Of a stretch of DNA of 44,373 nucleotides, positions 5,638 through 14,997 are shown piece by piece. The DNA is from Pseudomonas sp. AL03 (GTDB lineage: Bacteria > Pseudomonadota > Gammaproteobacteria > Pseudomonadales > Pseudomonadaceae): assembly GCF_029960815.1 (NCBI RefSeq), contig NZ_JASBRE010000039.1, positions 1 through 44,373 on the forward strand. The letters are read 5' to 3'. The translations under genes were made by a program, and so were the position numbers. The notes under the pieces were generated by a model, which made no database searches, was not told where the DNA came from, and saw only the letters and a list, made by a program, of their open reading frames with translations. Numbering within the stretch: the first letter of the stretch is position 1; every line of letters begins with the position of its first letter.

Positions 5638-8331
5638 TCAGGCGATCGGGCCACGCGGATAGCGCTTGAGCTTTTCGATCAGCTCGGAGCCCGGTATCGG
5701 TCGGTCGAACAGGTAGCCCTGGCCAACGTCGCAGCGGTGACGGCGCAGGAAGGCCAACTGCTCGGCAGTCTCGATGCCTTCAGCCACGACCTTGAGTTTC
5801 AGGTTGTGGGCCATGGCGATCACCGCGGAGGTGATTTCCATGTCGTCCTGGTTGTCCGGGATTTCGTGGATAAAGCTTCGATCAATCTTAATGATGTCGA
5901 TCGGGAATTTTTTCAAGTAACTGAGCGACGAGTAACCGGTGCCGAAGTCATCCATGGCCAGGGTCAGGCCCAGACGCTTGAGTTGCTCGAGCTGCAAGTG
6001 GGTGTCTTCGGTGGCTTCCAGCAGCAGGCCTTCGGTGAGTTCGAGTTCCAGCAGGTTTGCCGGCAGCGCTTCTTCTTTGAGGATATTGGCGATGGACGAC
6101 ACCAGGTCCGGGTCGGAGAACTGCTTGGGCGAGAGGTTGATTGCCACCTGAAGATTGCCCAGGCCAGCGGCCGTCAGGTCTTTGCTCATGCGGCAGGCCT
6201 GGCGGGCGATCCATTTACCGATGGGAATGATCAGCCCGGTTTCTTCGGCGACGCTGATGAACTGGTCCGGGCGGATCATGCCTTTTTCCGGATGGTTCCA
6301 GCGCAGCAAGGCTTCCATCCCGAGCAGGCGACCGCTGCGCAGGCAGAGCTTGGGCTGATAGAAAACGTCCAGCTCGTTCTGGGTCAGGGCGCGGCGCAGG
6401 TTGTTCTCGACGAACAGCTTGTAACTGGCCTCGGCGTTCAGCGCTTCGGTGAACACTTGAACCTGGTGTTTGCCGTTGGCCTTGGCCTTGTGCAGCGCCA
6501 GGCCGGCGTTGCGCATCAGGGTTTGCGGGTCGCGGCCATGCAACGGCGCGCAGGCCAGGCCCACTGAACCGGTGACGCTGATCAGCTGATTGTCGACGAA
6601 CATCGGTTTGTCGAGGGTCATCAGCAATTCGCTGGCGATCTGTTGGCCCGCACGCAGGTCGGTGTTGTCCAGCAGCACGGCGAATTCGTTACTGGCAAAC
6701 CGCGCCAGGCTGCCACTCGGGCTCAGGCTATTGCGCAGGCGTCTGGCCAGGCTGATCAACAGTTTGTCGCCGGTCTGGTGGCCGAGGCTGTCGTTGATCC
6801 GCTTGAAGTTGTCGATGTCGACCAGCAGCAGGCTGATAGGGGTATCGCTGTCTCGGGCGAAGCGTTCATCGAGGTTGCGGATAAACGACGGACGGTTGCC
6901 GAGGTTGGTCAGGTTATCGGTGTAAGCCAGACGTTCGATGCGCTGCTGAGCGAGTTTGGTCTGGGTGATGTCTTCGTAGATGCCGATGTAATGGGTCAGT
7001 TCACGGTTGTCGCCGTAGACCTTGGAAATCGACAACTGGCCCCAGTAGGGTTCGAGGTTTTTGCGGCGACTTTTGAACTCGCCTTGCCAGCTGTTGCTCT
7101 TGGCCAGCGCCGAGGGCGCGTCGAACAACAGTTCGCTGAGATTTTCCAGTGCCGGCAGTTCCGACAGCCGCTGGCCGTGGACTTCTTCGGTGCTGTACTG
7201 GGTGATCGCCGTGAAGCTCGGGTTGACGTATTCCACCACGCCATCGCAATTGACCAGCAAAAAGGCGTTGGCGCTTTGCTCTACCGCACGCTGGAACAGG
7301 TGCAGGGCGCTGGTGGCGGTGCGGCGGTTATGGTTGTTGATGACCTGAGCGAATTGATCCGCCAGTTCGCCGGCGAAAGCGATTTCGTCCGATTGCCAGG
7401 CGCGGGTCGTACCGATCTGCTCCAGGCAGAGTACGCCGACCACTTGGCCGTCGACGCGGATGCTGGCGTCGAGCATCGCATTCACATCGCGCGGGCGCAG
7501 GCTTTCGGCCATTTCCCGGGTGCGTGGGTCGCGCATGGCGTTATGAGCATCGATGGCGCGGCCGGTGTGCAAGGCTTCCAGGTAATCAGGGAAGTGACTG
7601 ACATCGATCGGCTCCGGCAGTTGGTATTTCTGGCTGGCGCGGTGATAGGCCGAGATCGGCACGAGCAGCGAACCTTCGAGGTTCCACAGGCTGGCGCAGT
7701 CGATTTCGTAAATGTCACAGGCACTGCGAGTGATCAGCTCGGCGGCTTCTTGCAGGGAGTTGTTGCTGCGGTAGCGCTGGCGGGTGAGCAGCAGGATCAA
7801 GTCTTGCTGGGCGCGCACCCGGTCCAGGTGCAGGAGCTGTTCCTGCTGAGCGAGTTGATTGAGCGCCAGGGCGATTTGCAGGCGAGAGTTCTGGGTTTCC
7901 AGGTCCAGGGCCGGCAGCAGTTGCTTGCCCTCGAAAAGGCTGTCGACCACCAGCAGGTAGCCGCGCAGTAGGTGTCGGTTGTGTTGCTTGTAGGCTTCGC
8001 CCAATTCCAGCAGGTTCAAGGCTCCTGCGGCGGTGTGCAAGGTGTAGCGGATCTGGTAATTCGTACTTTCGGTGAGCTGCTGCTGGACCTCGTCATGCAG
8101 CTGATAGCGCGCTTCAGGTTCCATCAGGCTGGCGTACGGTGAGTCGACTAGAGCACAGAGGTCCACCGCCGGCAGGCCGAACTGTCGTTCGCAATTGGGA
8201 TCGAGAAACAGCAGTGCCCAGCTTGGTTCATTCAGCCGTTCGAAACGCAGCATGCCGAGCCGCGAGGGCACAGGCAACTGCGTCACTACCTCGGCCACCA
8301 TACGGCTGGCGGCATCGGGTTGGCTTTTCAT
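5638..8331 (-). CDS. dipA: cyclic-di-GMP phosphodiesterase DipA (GAF-PAS-GGDEF-EAL)
   Basis: 897 residues from the ATG at 8331 (MKSQPDAASRM); an upstream in-frame ATG at 8445 would add 38 residues, but the shorter form matches the size I recall for PAO1 DipA (PA5017). Order: an N-terminal PAS-like region (about 20-130), a coiled linker, GAF (about 170-330), PAS (about 340-460), GGDEF (about 470-640) and EAL (about 650-890). The GGDEF site reads ASNEF near residue 547, so diguanylate cyclase activity is probably lost. The EAL domain is intact: EALLRW near 671, NLSPKQF, ELTEG, DDFGTGYSSL, KIDRSFI and VAEGIE. It should hydrolyse c-di-GMP and promote dispersal. No transmembrane segment, so cytosolic. 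Confidence 0.9.
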   Translation of the reverse strand: MKSQPDAASRMVAEVVTQLPVPSRLGMLRFERLNEPSWALLFLDPNCERQFGLPAVDLCALVDSPYASLMEPEARYQLHDEVQQQLTESTNYQIRYTLHTAAGALNLLELGEAYKQHNRHLLRGYLLVVDSLFEGKQLLPALDLETQNSRLQIALALNQLAQQEQLLHLDRVRAQQDLILLLTRQRYRSNNSLQEAAELITRSACDIYEIDCASLWNLEGSLLVPISAYHRASQKYQLPEPIDVSHFPDYLEALHTGRAIDAHNAMRDPRTREMAESLRPRDVNAMLDASIRVDGQVVGVLCLEQIGTTRAWQSDEIAFAGELADQFAQVINNHNRRTATSALHLFQRAVEQSANAFLLVNCDGVVEYVNPSFTAITQYSTEEVHGQRLSELPALENLSELLFDAPSALAKSNSWQGEFKSRRKNLEPYWGQLSISKVYGDNRELTHYIGIYEDITQTKLAQQRIERLAYTDNLTNLGNRPSFIRNLDERFARDSDTPISLLLVDIDNFKRINDSLGHQTGDKLLISLARRLRNSLSPSGSLARFASNEFAVLLDNTDLRAGQQIASELLMTLDKPMFVDNQLISVTGSVGLACAPLHGRDPQTLMRNAGLALHKAKANGKHQVQVFTEALNAEASYKLFVENNLRRALTQNELDVFYQPKLCLRSGRLLGMEALLRWNHPEKGMIRPDQFISVAEETGLIIPIGKWIARQACRMSKDLTAAGLGNLQVAINLSPKQFSDPDLVSSIANILKEEALPANLLELELTEGLLLEATEDTHLQLEQLKRLGLTLAMDDFGTGYSSLSYLKKFPIDIIKIDRSFIHEIPDNQDDMEITSAVIAMAHNLKLKVVAEGIETAEQLAFLRRHRCDVGQGYLFDRPIPGSELIEKLKRYPRGPIA

Positions 8332-8524
8332 TGAGGGAAACTCGCTTCGAATATGCTGATCGCGCCGGGCTCTCGCCCTCTTTACTGTTGTCTGCGGCAA
8401 GGTTGCATCATTGCGGCACTGACTGACAAGAGACATGAAGGCCAAGTGCTATAAGAATACATCGGCAGGGACGAAGATTTCTTCAGCAAGAGGTCGAAAA
8501 CTAATGAATCTGGCCTTCATGGGC

Positions 8525-9919
8525 TTAGCGCAACGTGATACTGGCCGATTCTAAAAGCTTGCCGTCCCGGTCGTGATAGTTGACCTGAACCTTCTCCTGA
8601 TCAACGACCAGATGGGCAAAGTTGTCCTCGCTGACCACCTTGCTAGTCAGTTCATGCCGATAGTCGCCCGCGACCGTTTGCACCAGTGGCTGATCGAGAA
8701 TGAATGTGGATGCCTTGGCATACGGCAGCAGTTTGCTGTTGCACAGCGGTGACGACACGATGGTGTGCATTTCGAAGTCCGGGTCCTCGCTGTGGGTCAG
8801 GCGACTGGTCAGGGAGCCGTGGACATCGCCCGAAATGAAGAAGACGTTCTTGATGCGGTGTGTACGAATCGTCTCCAGCAGCCGTAGTCGTTGTTCCGGG
8901 AAGGCTTTCCAGGCGTCATCGCCATGGGCTTTGCGGTCGGGATAGAACATCACGCTGGTGACCACGAATTTGACCCTGGCCGGGCTGTGGATCAGCCATT
9001 TGCACAAAGCCTGTTCCTGCTCTTTGTCGAGAATGCGTCGATCATCGGCCGACAGGTTGCGGCGGGTTCGGCTGTCGGTGACAAACCATTCGATATCGCC
9101 TTCGGCGAACTGATACCCATACTGTTCCAGTTTTTTACTTGGTTGTCCGTTGGCTAGAAGTTCATGGGCCGGACTATGGCTGGTTTGATATAACTCGTAC
9201 GCCGCCATAGCGTTCTTATATAAGTAGTCATCGGCTTTACTCTTGTTGGCAGGCCAGTTGTCTTCTATTTCATGGTCGTCGAGGATCATGTAAGTCGGCA
9301 CACTGGACATTAATTTTGCAATATTGGGTTGGGAAAAAGCCGCACGGTACTTACTGAGTATGGCCTTGTATTCCCGGTCGGGCGCAATGACGTTCAGGTC
9401 ATCGACATAAATTTGATCACCGGTCATCAGCAGGGCGCTGATGGGCGGTTCGGCCTGCTGCGCCAGATTCGTGACAGAGGCGAAGATTCGATCCCCCAGA
9501 TGCGCTGCAGACGGGATGCCAGCAGTCATGCGCAGGTAACGACATGAGCCGACGATATAGGCCCGTGGAATCGTGCCTTTGCTGGACTGCGTGCGAAACC
9601 GGTAGATCTCCCGCGGCCATTGCAGCGGCAACTCCTGAACCGTTTCCACGGTATGCACCGGGCTCATGGGACTGAACCAGCCCGCCTGGTATTCGTAGTC
9701 GGTATCGGCGGCCAGATCGTTGAGTGCAATGACATCGGACATGTCGCGCACGATCGTCAATTTTGCAAATGCACCTTGGGACCAGCGTTCTTCGCCAGGT
9801 TGGCGATAACGAATGCCTGCAAATACCGGTGCGTTGTTTTGAAATTCGCCGCGCAAGAAGATGCGTGTGTGATTAGTTGTAGTGTGGCCAATAATAGGGC
9901 CGACAGTCGGTTTGAACAT
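8525..9919 (-). CDS. PhoD-like alkaline phosphatase / metallophosphoesterase family protein
   Basis: 464 residues. The metallophosphatase motifs are clear: VGSCRY near 123, GDQIYVDD at 167-174, DDHEIEDNW at 214-222 and SGDVHGS at 363-369. The first 110 residues form the beta-rich domain that precedes the catalytic domain in PhoD-like proteins. No Tat or Sec signal is seen, unlike classical secreted PhoD, so the protein may be cytosolic and its substrate is unknown. GC is lower than in the flanking aceF and dipA genes, and from memory PAO1 has dipA directly next to aceF, so this gene looks inserted. A TTCGAA pair (9921-9926, 9931-9936) lies immediately upstream of the ATG. Confidence 0.88.
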   Translation of the reverse strand: MFKPTVGPIIGHTTTNHTRIFLRGEFQNNAPVFAGIRYRQPGEERWSQGAFAKLTIVRDMSDVIALNDLAADTDYEYQAGWFSPMSPVHTVETVQELPLQWPREIYRFRTQSSKGTIPRAYIVGSCRYLRMTAGIPSAAHLGDRIFASVTNLAQQAEPPISALLMTGDQIYVDDLNVIAPDREYKAILSKYRAAFSQPNIAKLMSSVPTYMILDDHEIEDNWPANKSKADDYLYKNAMAAYELYQTSHSPAHELLANGQPSKKLEQYGYQFAEGDIEWFVTDSRTRRNLSADDRRILDKEQEQALCKWLIHSPARVKFVVTSVMFYPDRKAHGDDAWKAFPEQRLRLLETIRTHRIKNVFFISGDVHGSLTSRLTHSEDPDFEMHTIVSSPLCNSKLLPYAKASTFILDQPLVQTVAGDYRHELTSKVVSEDNFAHLVVDQEKVQVNYHDRDGKLLESASITLR

Positions 9920-10090
9920 GTTCGAATCCGTTCGAAGTAATGCTAACTAAGCAAGAGAGACTGATGATGTTTAAATCAATAATCAGTTGGGCTAAGCCTA
10001 GTTAATGGTGCGCAAAAAATATCGGGTGAAAGTGGACTTGAGTTGTGGGCGACGTCAGCCACGAATGTAGGAAGAAACTTTCTTCCAGGC
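9920..10090. other. intergenic region between aceF terminator and phoD-like gene
   Basis: About 170 AT-rich bases hold the upstream region of the PhoD-like gene. Two TTCGAA hexamers four bases apart sit just before its start. No firm promoter could be assigned. Confidence 0.3.
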
Positions 10091-10117
10091 AAAAAAAGCC
10101 CCGCCAAACTGGCGGGG
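10091..10117 (-). terminator. rho-independent terminator of aceEF
   Basis: On the minus strand an 8-bp stem, CCCCGCCA with TGGCGGGG around a 3-base loop (10099-10117), is followed by seven T (10091-10097 read as A on the plus strand). It lies about 70 bases beyond the aceF stop. Confidence 0.85.
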
Positions 10118-10189
10118 TTGAGGTACGAGCGTGGCGCTCGGAAAACGTGGAACGCAACAGGCCCTCCGGTGAAGGAGGACCGATCGGTG

Positions 10190-12163
10190 TTACAGCAGGA
10201 TGGTGCGGATGTCCGCCAGCAGATCGCTCAGACGCTTGGTGAAGCGTGCAGCAGCGGCGCCGTTGATCACACGGTGATCGTAGGACAACGACAGTGGCAG
10301 CATCAGTTTCGGCTGGAAGGCTTTGCCGTCCCAGACTGGCTGGATGGTTGCCTTGGAAACACCGAGGATCGCCACTTCCGGCGCGTTGACGATCGGCGTG
10401 AAGCCGGTGCCGCCAATGTGGCCGAGGCTGGAAATGGTGAAGCAGGCGCCTTGCATGTCGTCTGCGGTGAGCTTTTTGTCGCGGGCTTTGGCGGCCAGTA
10501 CGGCGGCTTCGGCTGCCAGTTGCAACAGGCTCTTCTGGTCGACGTTCTTGATGACCGGTACCAGCAGACCTTCAGGTGTGTCGACCGCGAAGCCGATGTT
10601 CACGTACTTCTTGCGGATGATCGCTTTACCGCTGGGTGCCAGCGAACTGTTGAAGTCCGGCAGTTCCTTGAGCAGGTGCGCGCACGACTTGAGTAGCAGT
10701 GGCAGGATGGTCAGCTTGACGCCAGCCTTCTCTGCAACGGCTTTCTGAGCGATACGGAACGCTTCCAGGTCGGTGATATCAGCCGAATCGAACTGAGTCA
10801 CGTGCGGAATGTTCAGCCAGCTGCGGTGCAGGCTCGACGCGCCGATTTGCATCAGGCGGGTCATCGGCACTTCTTCGGTTTCACCGAAGCGGCTGAAGTC
10901 CACGACCGGAATCGGCGGGATGCCCGCGCCGCCGGTTGCGCCGCCAGCAGCGGCCGGTGCTTCCTTGGCCTTCTGCATCATGGCTTTGACGTAAACCTGC
11001 ACGTCTTCTTTCAGCACACGACCGTGCGGGCCGCTTGAGCTGACCGCGCTCAGCTCGACGCCGAACTCACGAGCCAGTTGGCGCACCGCAGGACCTGCGT
11101 GAACCTTGGCGCCTGGTTTGGCCGGTGCAGCAGCCGGTGCGGCCGGTGCCGGAGCGGCGGCTGCAGGAGCAGCTTCAGCCTTGGCAGCCGCAGGTGCTGG
11201 TGCAGCAGCGGCCGGAGCCGGGGCAGCAGGCGCAACGCCTTTGACTTTCAACTTCAGGATCAGGTCGCCAGTACCGACTTCGTCATCCAGCTTGATGGAA
11301 ACGCTTTCCACTACGCCAGCGGCAGGCGATGGAATTTCCATGCTCGCCTTGTCGGATTCCAGGGTAATCAGCGACTGGTCGGCTTCAACGGTGTCGCCGG
11401 CCTTGACCAGCACTTCGATGATCTTGGCCTTGCCGGCCGAGCCGATGTCCGGGACGTGAATGTCCTGAACGCTGTCAGCGACCGGTGCAGCCTGTGCCGC
11501 AGCGGCTGGCGCTGGAGCAGCGGCAGCAGGTGCCGCCGCCTGAGCGGGTGCGGCCGCAGCCGGTGCCGCAGCACCTGCCACTTTCAGCGCCAGAATCAGG
11601 TCGCCGGTACCGACTTCGTCGTTGAGCTTGACGCTGATGCTTTCGACCACGCCAGCGGCGGGCGAAGGGATTTCCATGCTGGCTTTGTCGGATTCCAGGG
11701 TGATCAGCGATTGATCAGCCTCGACGGTGTCGCCGACCTTGACCTGGATCTCGATGATCTGGGCCTTGCCCGACGAACCGATGTCCGGCACGTGCACTTG
11801 TTGAGTGGTTGCAGCAGCCGGCGCGGCAGCAGGAGCAGCCGGCGCCGGGGCCGCAGCCGGTTTTGCTTCAGCTTTGGCAGCCGGCGCAGCGGCAGCGGCA
11901 GCGGCAGCCGCAGGGGCCGCAGCAGCGGCACCTTCGACTTCCAGCTCGAGCAATTCGTCGCCTTCTTTCAGGCGATCACCCAGCTTCACTTTCAGGCTTT
12001 TAACGATGCCGGCCTTGGGAGCAGGGATTTCCATGCTCGCCTTGTCCGACTCAAGCGTCAGAATGCTCTGGTCGGCTTCGATACGGTCGCCGACCTTCAC
12101 AAATAGTTCGATTACTTCACCTTCACCGCTGCCGATGTCAGGTACGCGAATGAGTTCGATCAC
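10190..12163 (-). CDS. aceF: pyruvate dehydrogenase complex E2, dihydrolipoamide acetyltransferase
   Basis: 657 residues. E2 carries acetyl groups on swinging lipoyl arms and transfers them to CoA in the cytosolic pyruvate dehydrogenase complex. Three lipoyl domains are present with ESDKASMEIP around Lys41, Lys160 and Lys272. They are joined by long Ala/Pro linkers (for example 79-118 and 198-230). The E1/E3-binding domain is at about 355-392 (VRQLAREFGVELSAV...GPHGRVLKEDV) and the catalytic domain runs from about 420 to the end. Its motif is DHRVINGAAAARF with Asn where E. coli has Asp, the form I recall in Azotobacter. Cotranscribed with aceE 11 bases upstream, with a GAGGAG ribosome site. 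Confidence 0.97.
   Translation of the reverse strand: MIELIRVPDIGSGEGEVIELFVKVGDRIEADQSILTLESDKASMEIPAPKAGIVKSLKVKLGDRLKEGDELLELEVEGAAAAAPAAAAAAAAAPAAKAEAKPAAAPAPAAPAAAPAAATTQQVHVPDIGSSGKAQIIEIQVKVGDTVEADQSLITLESDKASMEIPSPAAGVVESISVKLNDEVGTGDLILALKVAGAAAPAAAAPAQAAAPAAAAPAPAAAAQAAPVADSVQDIHVPDIGSAGKAKIIEVLVKAGDTVEADQSLITLESDKASMEIPSPAAGVVESVSIKLDDEVGTGDLILKLKVKGVAPAAPAPAAAAPAPAAAKAEAAPAAAAPAPAAPAAAPAKPGAKVHAGPAVRQLAREFGVELSAVSSSGPHGRVLKEDVQVYVKAMMQKAKEAPAAAGGATGGAGIPPIPVVDFSRFGETEEVPMTRLMQIGASSLHRSWLNIPHVTQFDSADITDLEAFRIAQKAVAEKAGVKLTILPLLLKSCAHLLKELPDFNSSLAPSGKAIIRKKYVNIGFAVDTPEGLLVPVIKNVDQKSLLQLAAEAAVLAAKARDKKLTADDMQGACFTISSLGHIGGTGFTPIVNAPEVAILGVSKATIQPVWDGKAFQPKLMLPLSLSYDHRVINGAAAARFTKRLSDLLADIRTILL
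11303..11398 (-). repeat. internal repeat: lipoyl domain 3 of aceF (copy of 11639-11734)
   Basis: These 96 bases encode GDTVEADQSLITLESDKASM and the following residues up to VVES. They are nearly the same as 11639-11734, which encodes an identical 32-residue stretch in lipoyl domain 2. The first lipoyl domain is more diverged. This points to a recent duplication or gene conversion between domains 2 and 3. Confidence 0.75.
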
Positions 12164-12174
12164 AGAGTGTCTCC

Positions 12175-14820
12175 TCAGCAGTCCAGTGGGTTGCGTTTTT
12201 CCGGGTTGATCCCGAACTTGGCGATGGCTTCAGACACCACCTTAGGTTCGATATCACCACGGTCAGCCAAGGCTTCCAGGGCTGCCAACACCACGAAATG
12301 ACGGTCGACTTCGAAGAAGTGACGCAGCTTCTTGCGGCTGTCACTGCGGCCGAAACCGTCGGTGCCCAGGACTTTGAATTCCTTGGACGGGACCCACTGA
12401 CGAATTTGCTCAGCGAACAGCTTCATGTAGTCGGTAGAGGCGATGACCGGACCCTGACGGCCGTTCAGGCACTCTTCGACATAACTCAATTTAGGCTTCT
12501 GGCCCGGGTGCAGACGGTTGCTGCGCTCTACGGCCAGGCCGTCGCGACGCAGTTCGTTGAAGCTGGTAACGCTCCAGACATCAGCGCCGACGTTGAACTG
12601 TTCACGCAGGATCTTCGCCGCTTCGCGCACTTCACGCAGGATGGTGCCGGAGCCCATCAGCTGAACGTGGTGCGCCGCTTCGCGGGTGTCTTCCTCGAGC
12701 AGGTACATGCCCTTGATGATGCCTTCCTCGACACCGGCCGGCATGGCTGGCTGCTGGTAGGACTCGTTCATCACGGTGATGTAGTAGAAAACGTCCTGCT
12801 GCTCTTCGGTCATCTTCTTCATGCCGTCCTGAATGATCACCGCCAGCTCATAGCCGTAGGTAGGATCAAAGGTGCGGCAGTTCGGGATGGTGCCAGCCAG
12901 GATGTGGCTGTGACCGTCTTCGTGTTGCAGGCCTTCGCCGTTCAGCGTGGTCCGGCCGGCGGTGCCGCCGATCAGGAAGCCACGGGTGCGGCTGTCGCCA
13001 GCGGCCCAGGCGAGGTCGCCGATACGCTGGAAGCCGAACATCGAGTAGAAGATGTAGAACGGCAGCATTGGCTGGTTGTGGCTGGAGTACGAAGTACCGG
13101 CAGCGATGAAGGAGCTCATGGCGCCCGCTTCGTTGATGCCTTCTTCGAGAATCTGGCCCTTCTTGTCTTCGCGGTAGAACATCACCTGGTCTTTATCGAC
13201 TGGCTCGTAGAGCTGGCCGACGGACGAGTAGATGCCCAGCTGACGGAACATGCCTTCCATACCGAAGGTACGGGCTTCGTCCGGGATGATCGGGACGATG
13301 CGTTGGCCGACTTCCTTGTCCTTGACCAACTGCGCCAGGATGCGCACGAATGCCATGGTGGTGGAGATTTCACGGTCGCCCGAACCATCCAGGATCGCCT
13401 TGAGGGTATCCAGTGGCGGGGTTGGAATGTCGAAGCTTTTGGCGCGACGCTGTGGCACGAAACCGCCCAGTGCAGTGCGACGTTCGCTCAGATAACGGGC
13501 TTCGGCGCTGCCTACTTCGGGTTTGAAGAACGGCAGGTTTTCCAGCTCGGAGTCTTTAACCGGAATGTCGAAACGATCGCGGAACAGCTTCAGGCTTTCA
13601 ACATCAACTTTCTTGGTGTTGTGCGCCGTGTTCTTCGCTTCGCCGGCACCGGTGCCATAACCTTTGATGGTCTTGGCCAGGATGACGGTGGGTTGTTCTT
13701 TGTGGTTGACCGCTTCGTGGTACGCCGCGTAGACCTTGTACGGGTCGTGGCCGCCACGGTTGAGTTTCCAGATCTCGTCGTCGGACAGATCAGCAACCAT
13801 CGCCTTGAGTTCTGGCGTGTTGAAGAAGTGTTCACGCACGAACGCGCCGTCTTTGGCTTTGTAGTTCTGGTACTCGCCGTCGATGACTTCGTCCATGCGG
13901 CGTTGCAGGATACCGTCGACGTCTTTGGCCAACAGTGGGTCCCAGAAACGGCCCCAGATGACTTTGGTCACGTTCCACTGAGCACCGCGGAACACGCCTT
14001 CGAGTTCCTGGATAATCTTGCCGTTGCCGCGAACCGGGCCATCAAGGCGCTGCAGGTTGCAGTTAATGACGAAGATCAGGTTGTCGAGCTTCTCGCGGCC
14101 AGCCAGCGAGATCGCGCCCAGGGATTCCGGCTCGTCACACTCGCCGTCGCCCAGGAAACACCAGACTTTTTGCTTGCCTTCGGGGATAAAACCACGGGCT
14201 TCCAGGTACTTCATGAAGCGTGCCTGGTAGATCGCCTGGATCGGACCCAGACCCATGGATACGGTCGGGAACTGCCAGAAATCAGGCATCAGCCAAGGGT
14301 GCGGATAGGACGACAAGCCCTGGCCGTCGACTTCCTGGCGGAAGTTGTTCATCTGGTCTTCGGTGATGCGGCCTTCCATGAACGCACGGGCGTAAACGCC
14401 TGGCGAGGTGTGACCCTGGAAGTAGATCAGGTCGCCGCCGTGTTCGTCGGTCGGGGCCTGGAAGAAATAGTTGAAGCCGATGTCGTACAGCGTGGCGCTG
14501 GAGGCGAAGCTGGAGATGTGACCGCCCAGGTCAGAATCTTTCAGGTTCGTACGCATTACCATGGCCATCGCGTTCCAGCGAACCAACGAGCGAATGCGGC
14601 GTTCCATGAACAGGTCGCCAGGCATGCGTGCTTCGTGGGTAACGGGGATCGTGTTGCGGTATGGCGTGGTGATGGCGTAAGGCAATTGCGAACCGCTACG
14701 GGTTGCGAGTTCACCCATACGGGTCATCAGATAGTGAGCGCGGTCTTCGCCTTCTTTGTCGAGAACCGATTCCAGGGCGTCCAGCCATTCCTGGGTTTCG
14801 ACGGGATCGAGGTCTTGCAT
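12175..14820 (-). CDS. aceE: pyruvate dehydrogenase E1 component (homodimeric type)
   Basis: 881 residues, full length for the homodimeric E1. It decarboxylates pyruvate with thiamine diphosphate and acetylates the lipoyl groups of AceF. The ThDP site GDGECDEP ... NCNLQRLDGPVRGN lies at about residues 225-270. It also has the E1p signatures HTSPGVYARAFMEGR and GRTTLNGEGLQHEDGHSH. First gene of aceEF; the start is MQDLDPVETQEWLD. The 383-base divergent gap to glnE carries two operator-like palindromes (14931-14997), suggesting repression by a GntR/FadR-type regulator such as PdhR. Confidence 0.98.
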   Translation of the reverse strand: MQDLDPVETQEWLDALESVLDKEGEDRAHYLMTRMGELATRSGSQLPYAITTPYRNTIPVTHEARMPGDLFMERRIRSLVRWNAMAMVMRTNLKDSDLGGHISSFASSATLYDIGFNYFFQAPTDEHGGDLIYFQGHTSPGVYARAFMEGRITEDQMNNFRQEVDGQGLSSYPHPWLMPDFWQFPTVSMGLGPIQAIYQARFMKYLEARGFIPEGKQKVWCFLGDGECDEPESLGAISLAGREKLDNLIFVINCNLQRLDGPVRGNGKIIQELEGVFRGAQWNVTKVIWGRFWDPLLAKDVDGILQRRMDEVIDGEYQNYKAKDGAFVREHFFNTPELKAMVADLSDDEIWKLNRGGHDPYKVYAAYHEAVNHKEQPTVILAKTIKGYGTGAGEAKNTAHNTKKVDVESLKLFRDRFDIPVKDSELENLPFFKPEVGSAEARYLSERRTALGGFVPQRRAKSFDIPTPPLDTLKAILDGSGDREISTTMAFVRILAQLVKDKEVGQRIVPIIPDEARTFGMEGMFRQLGIYSSVGQLYEPVDKDQVMFYREDKKGQILEEGINEAGAMSSFIAAGTSYSSHNQPMLPFYIFYSMFGFQRIGDLAWAAGDSRTRGFLIGGTAGRTTLNGEGLQHEDGHSHILAGTIPNCRTFDPTYGYELAVIIQDGMKKMTEEQQDVFYYITVMNESYQQPAMPAGVEEGIIKGMYLLEEDTREAAHHVQLMGSGTILREVREAAKILREQFNVGADVWSVTSFNELRRDGLAVERSNRLHPGQKPKLSYVEECLNGRQGPVIASTDYMKLFAEQIRQWVPSKEFKVLGTDGFGRSDSRKKLRHFFEVDRHFVVLAALEALADRGDIEPKVVSEAIAKFGINPEKRNPLDC

Positions 14821-14930
14821 GGCTTGCTCCAGGGCGGAAAGGCTTCCAGAATCGGTTGCCTGAGTTTGCGACTGGCCTTGTGGGCAGACGATATAAATTC
14901 TTGGATTGCCGAGAGGTTGTTCCGGCGGCG

Positions 14931-14945
14931 TGTAGTTTTACTACA
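14931..14945. promoter_or_regulatory. operator-like palindrome 1 upstream of aceE (GntR/FadR type)
   Basis: TGTAGT-TTT-ACTACA is a perfect palindrome about 110 bases upstream of the aceE start. Its core fits the FadR-subfamily consensus TNGTNNNACNA exactly. Binding by a PdhR-like regulator is inference. Confidence 0.6.
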
Positions 14946-14983
14946 AATCATCGGGCATTTCAGCCTTTCGAATGTATATACGA

Positions 14984-14997
14984 GTAGTAAAACTACA
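14984..14997. promoter_or_regulatory. operator-like palindrome 2 upstream of aceE (GntR/FadR type)
   Basis: GTAGT-AAA-ACTAC, the same site as palindrome 1 in opposite orientation. The centres are 52 bases apart, close to five helical turns, so two dimers could bind the same face. A TATA-rich stretch (TGTATATAC) sits between the sites and may hold the promoter. Confidence 0.6.

Noticed and set aside
11078..12106. Ser/Arg/Gly-rich plus-strand frame within aceF
   Set aside because: It is the mirror of the Ala/Pro linkers of AceF and not a gene.
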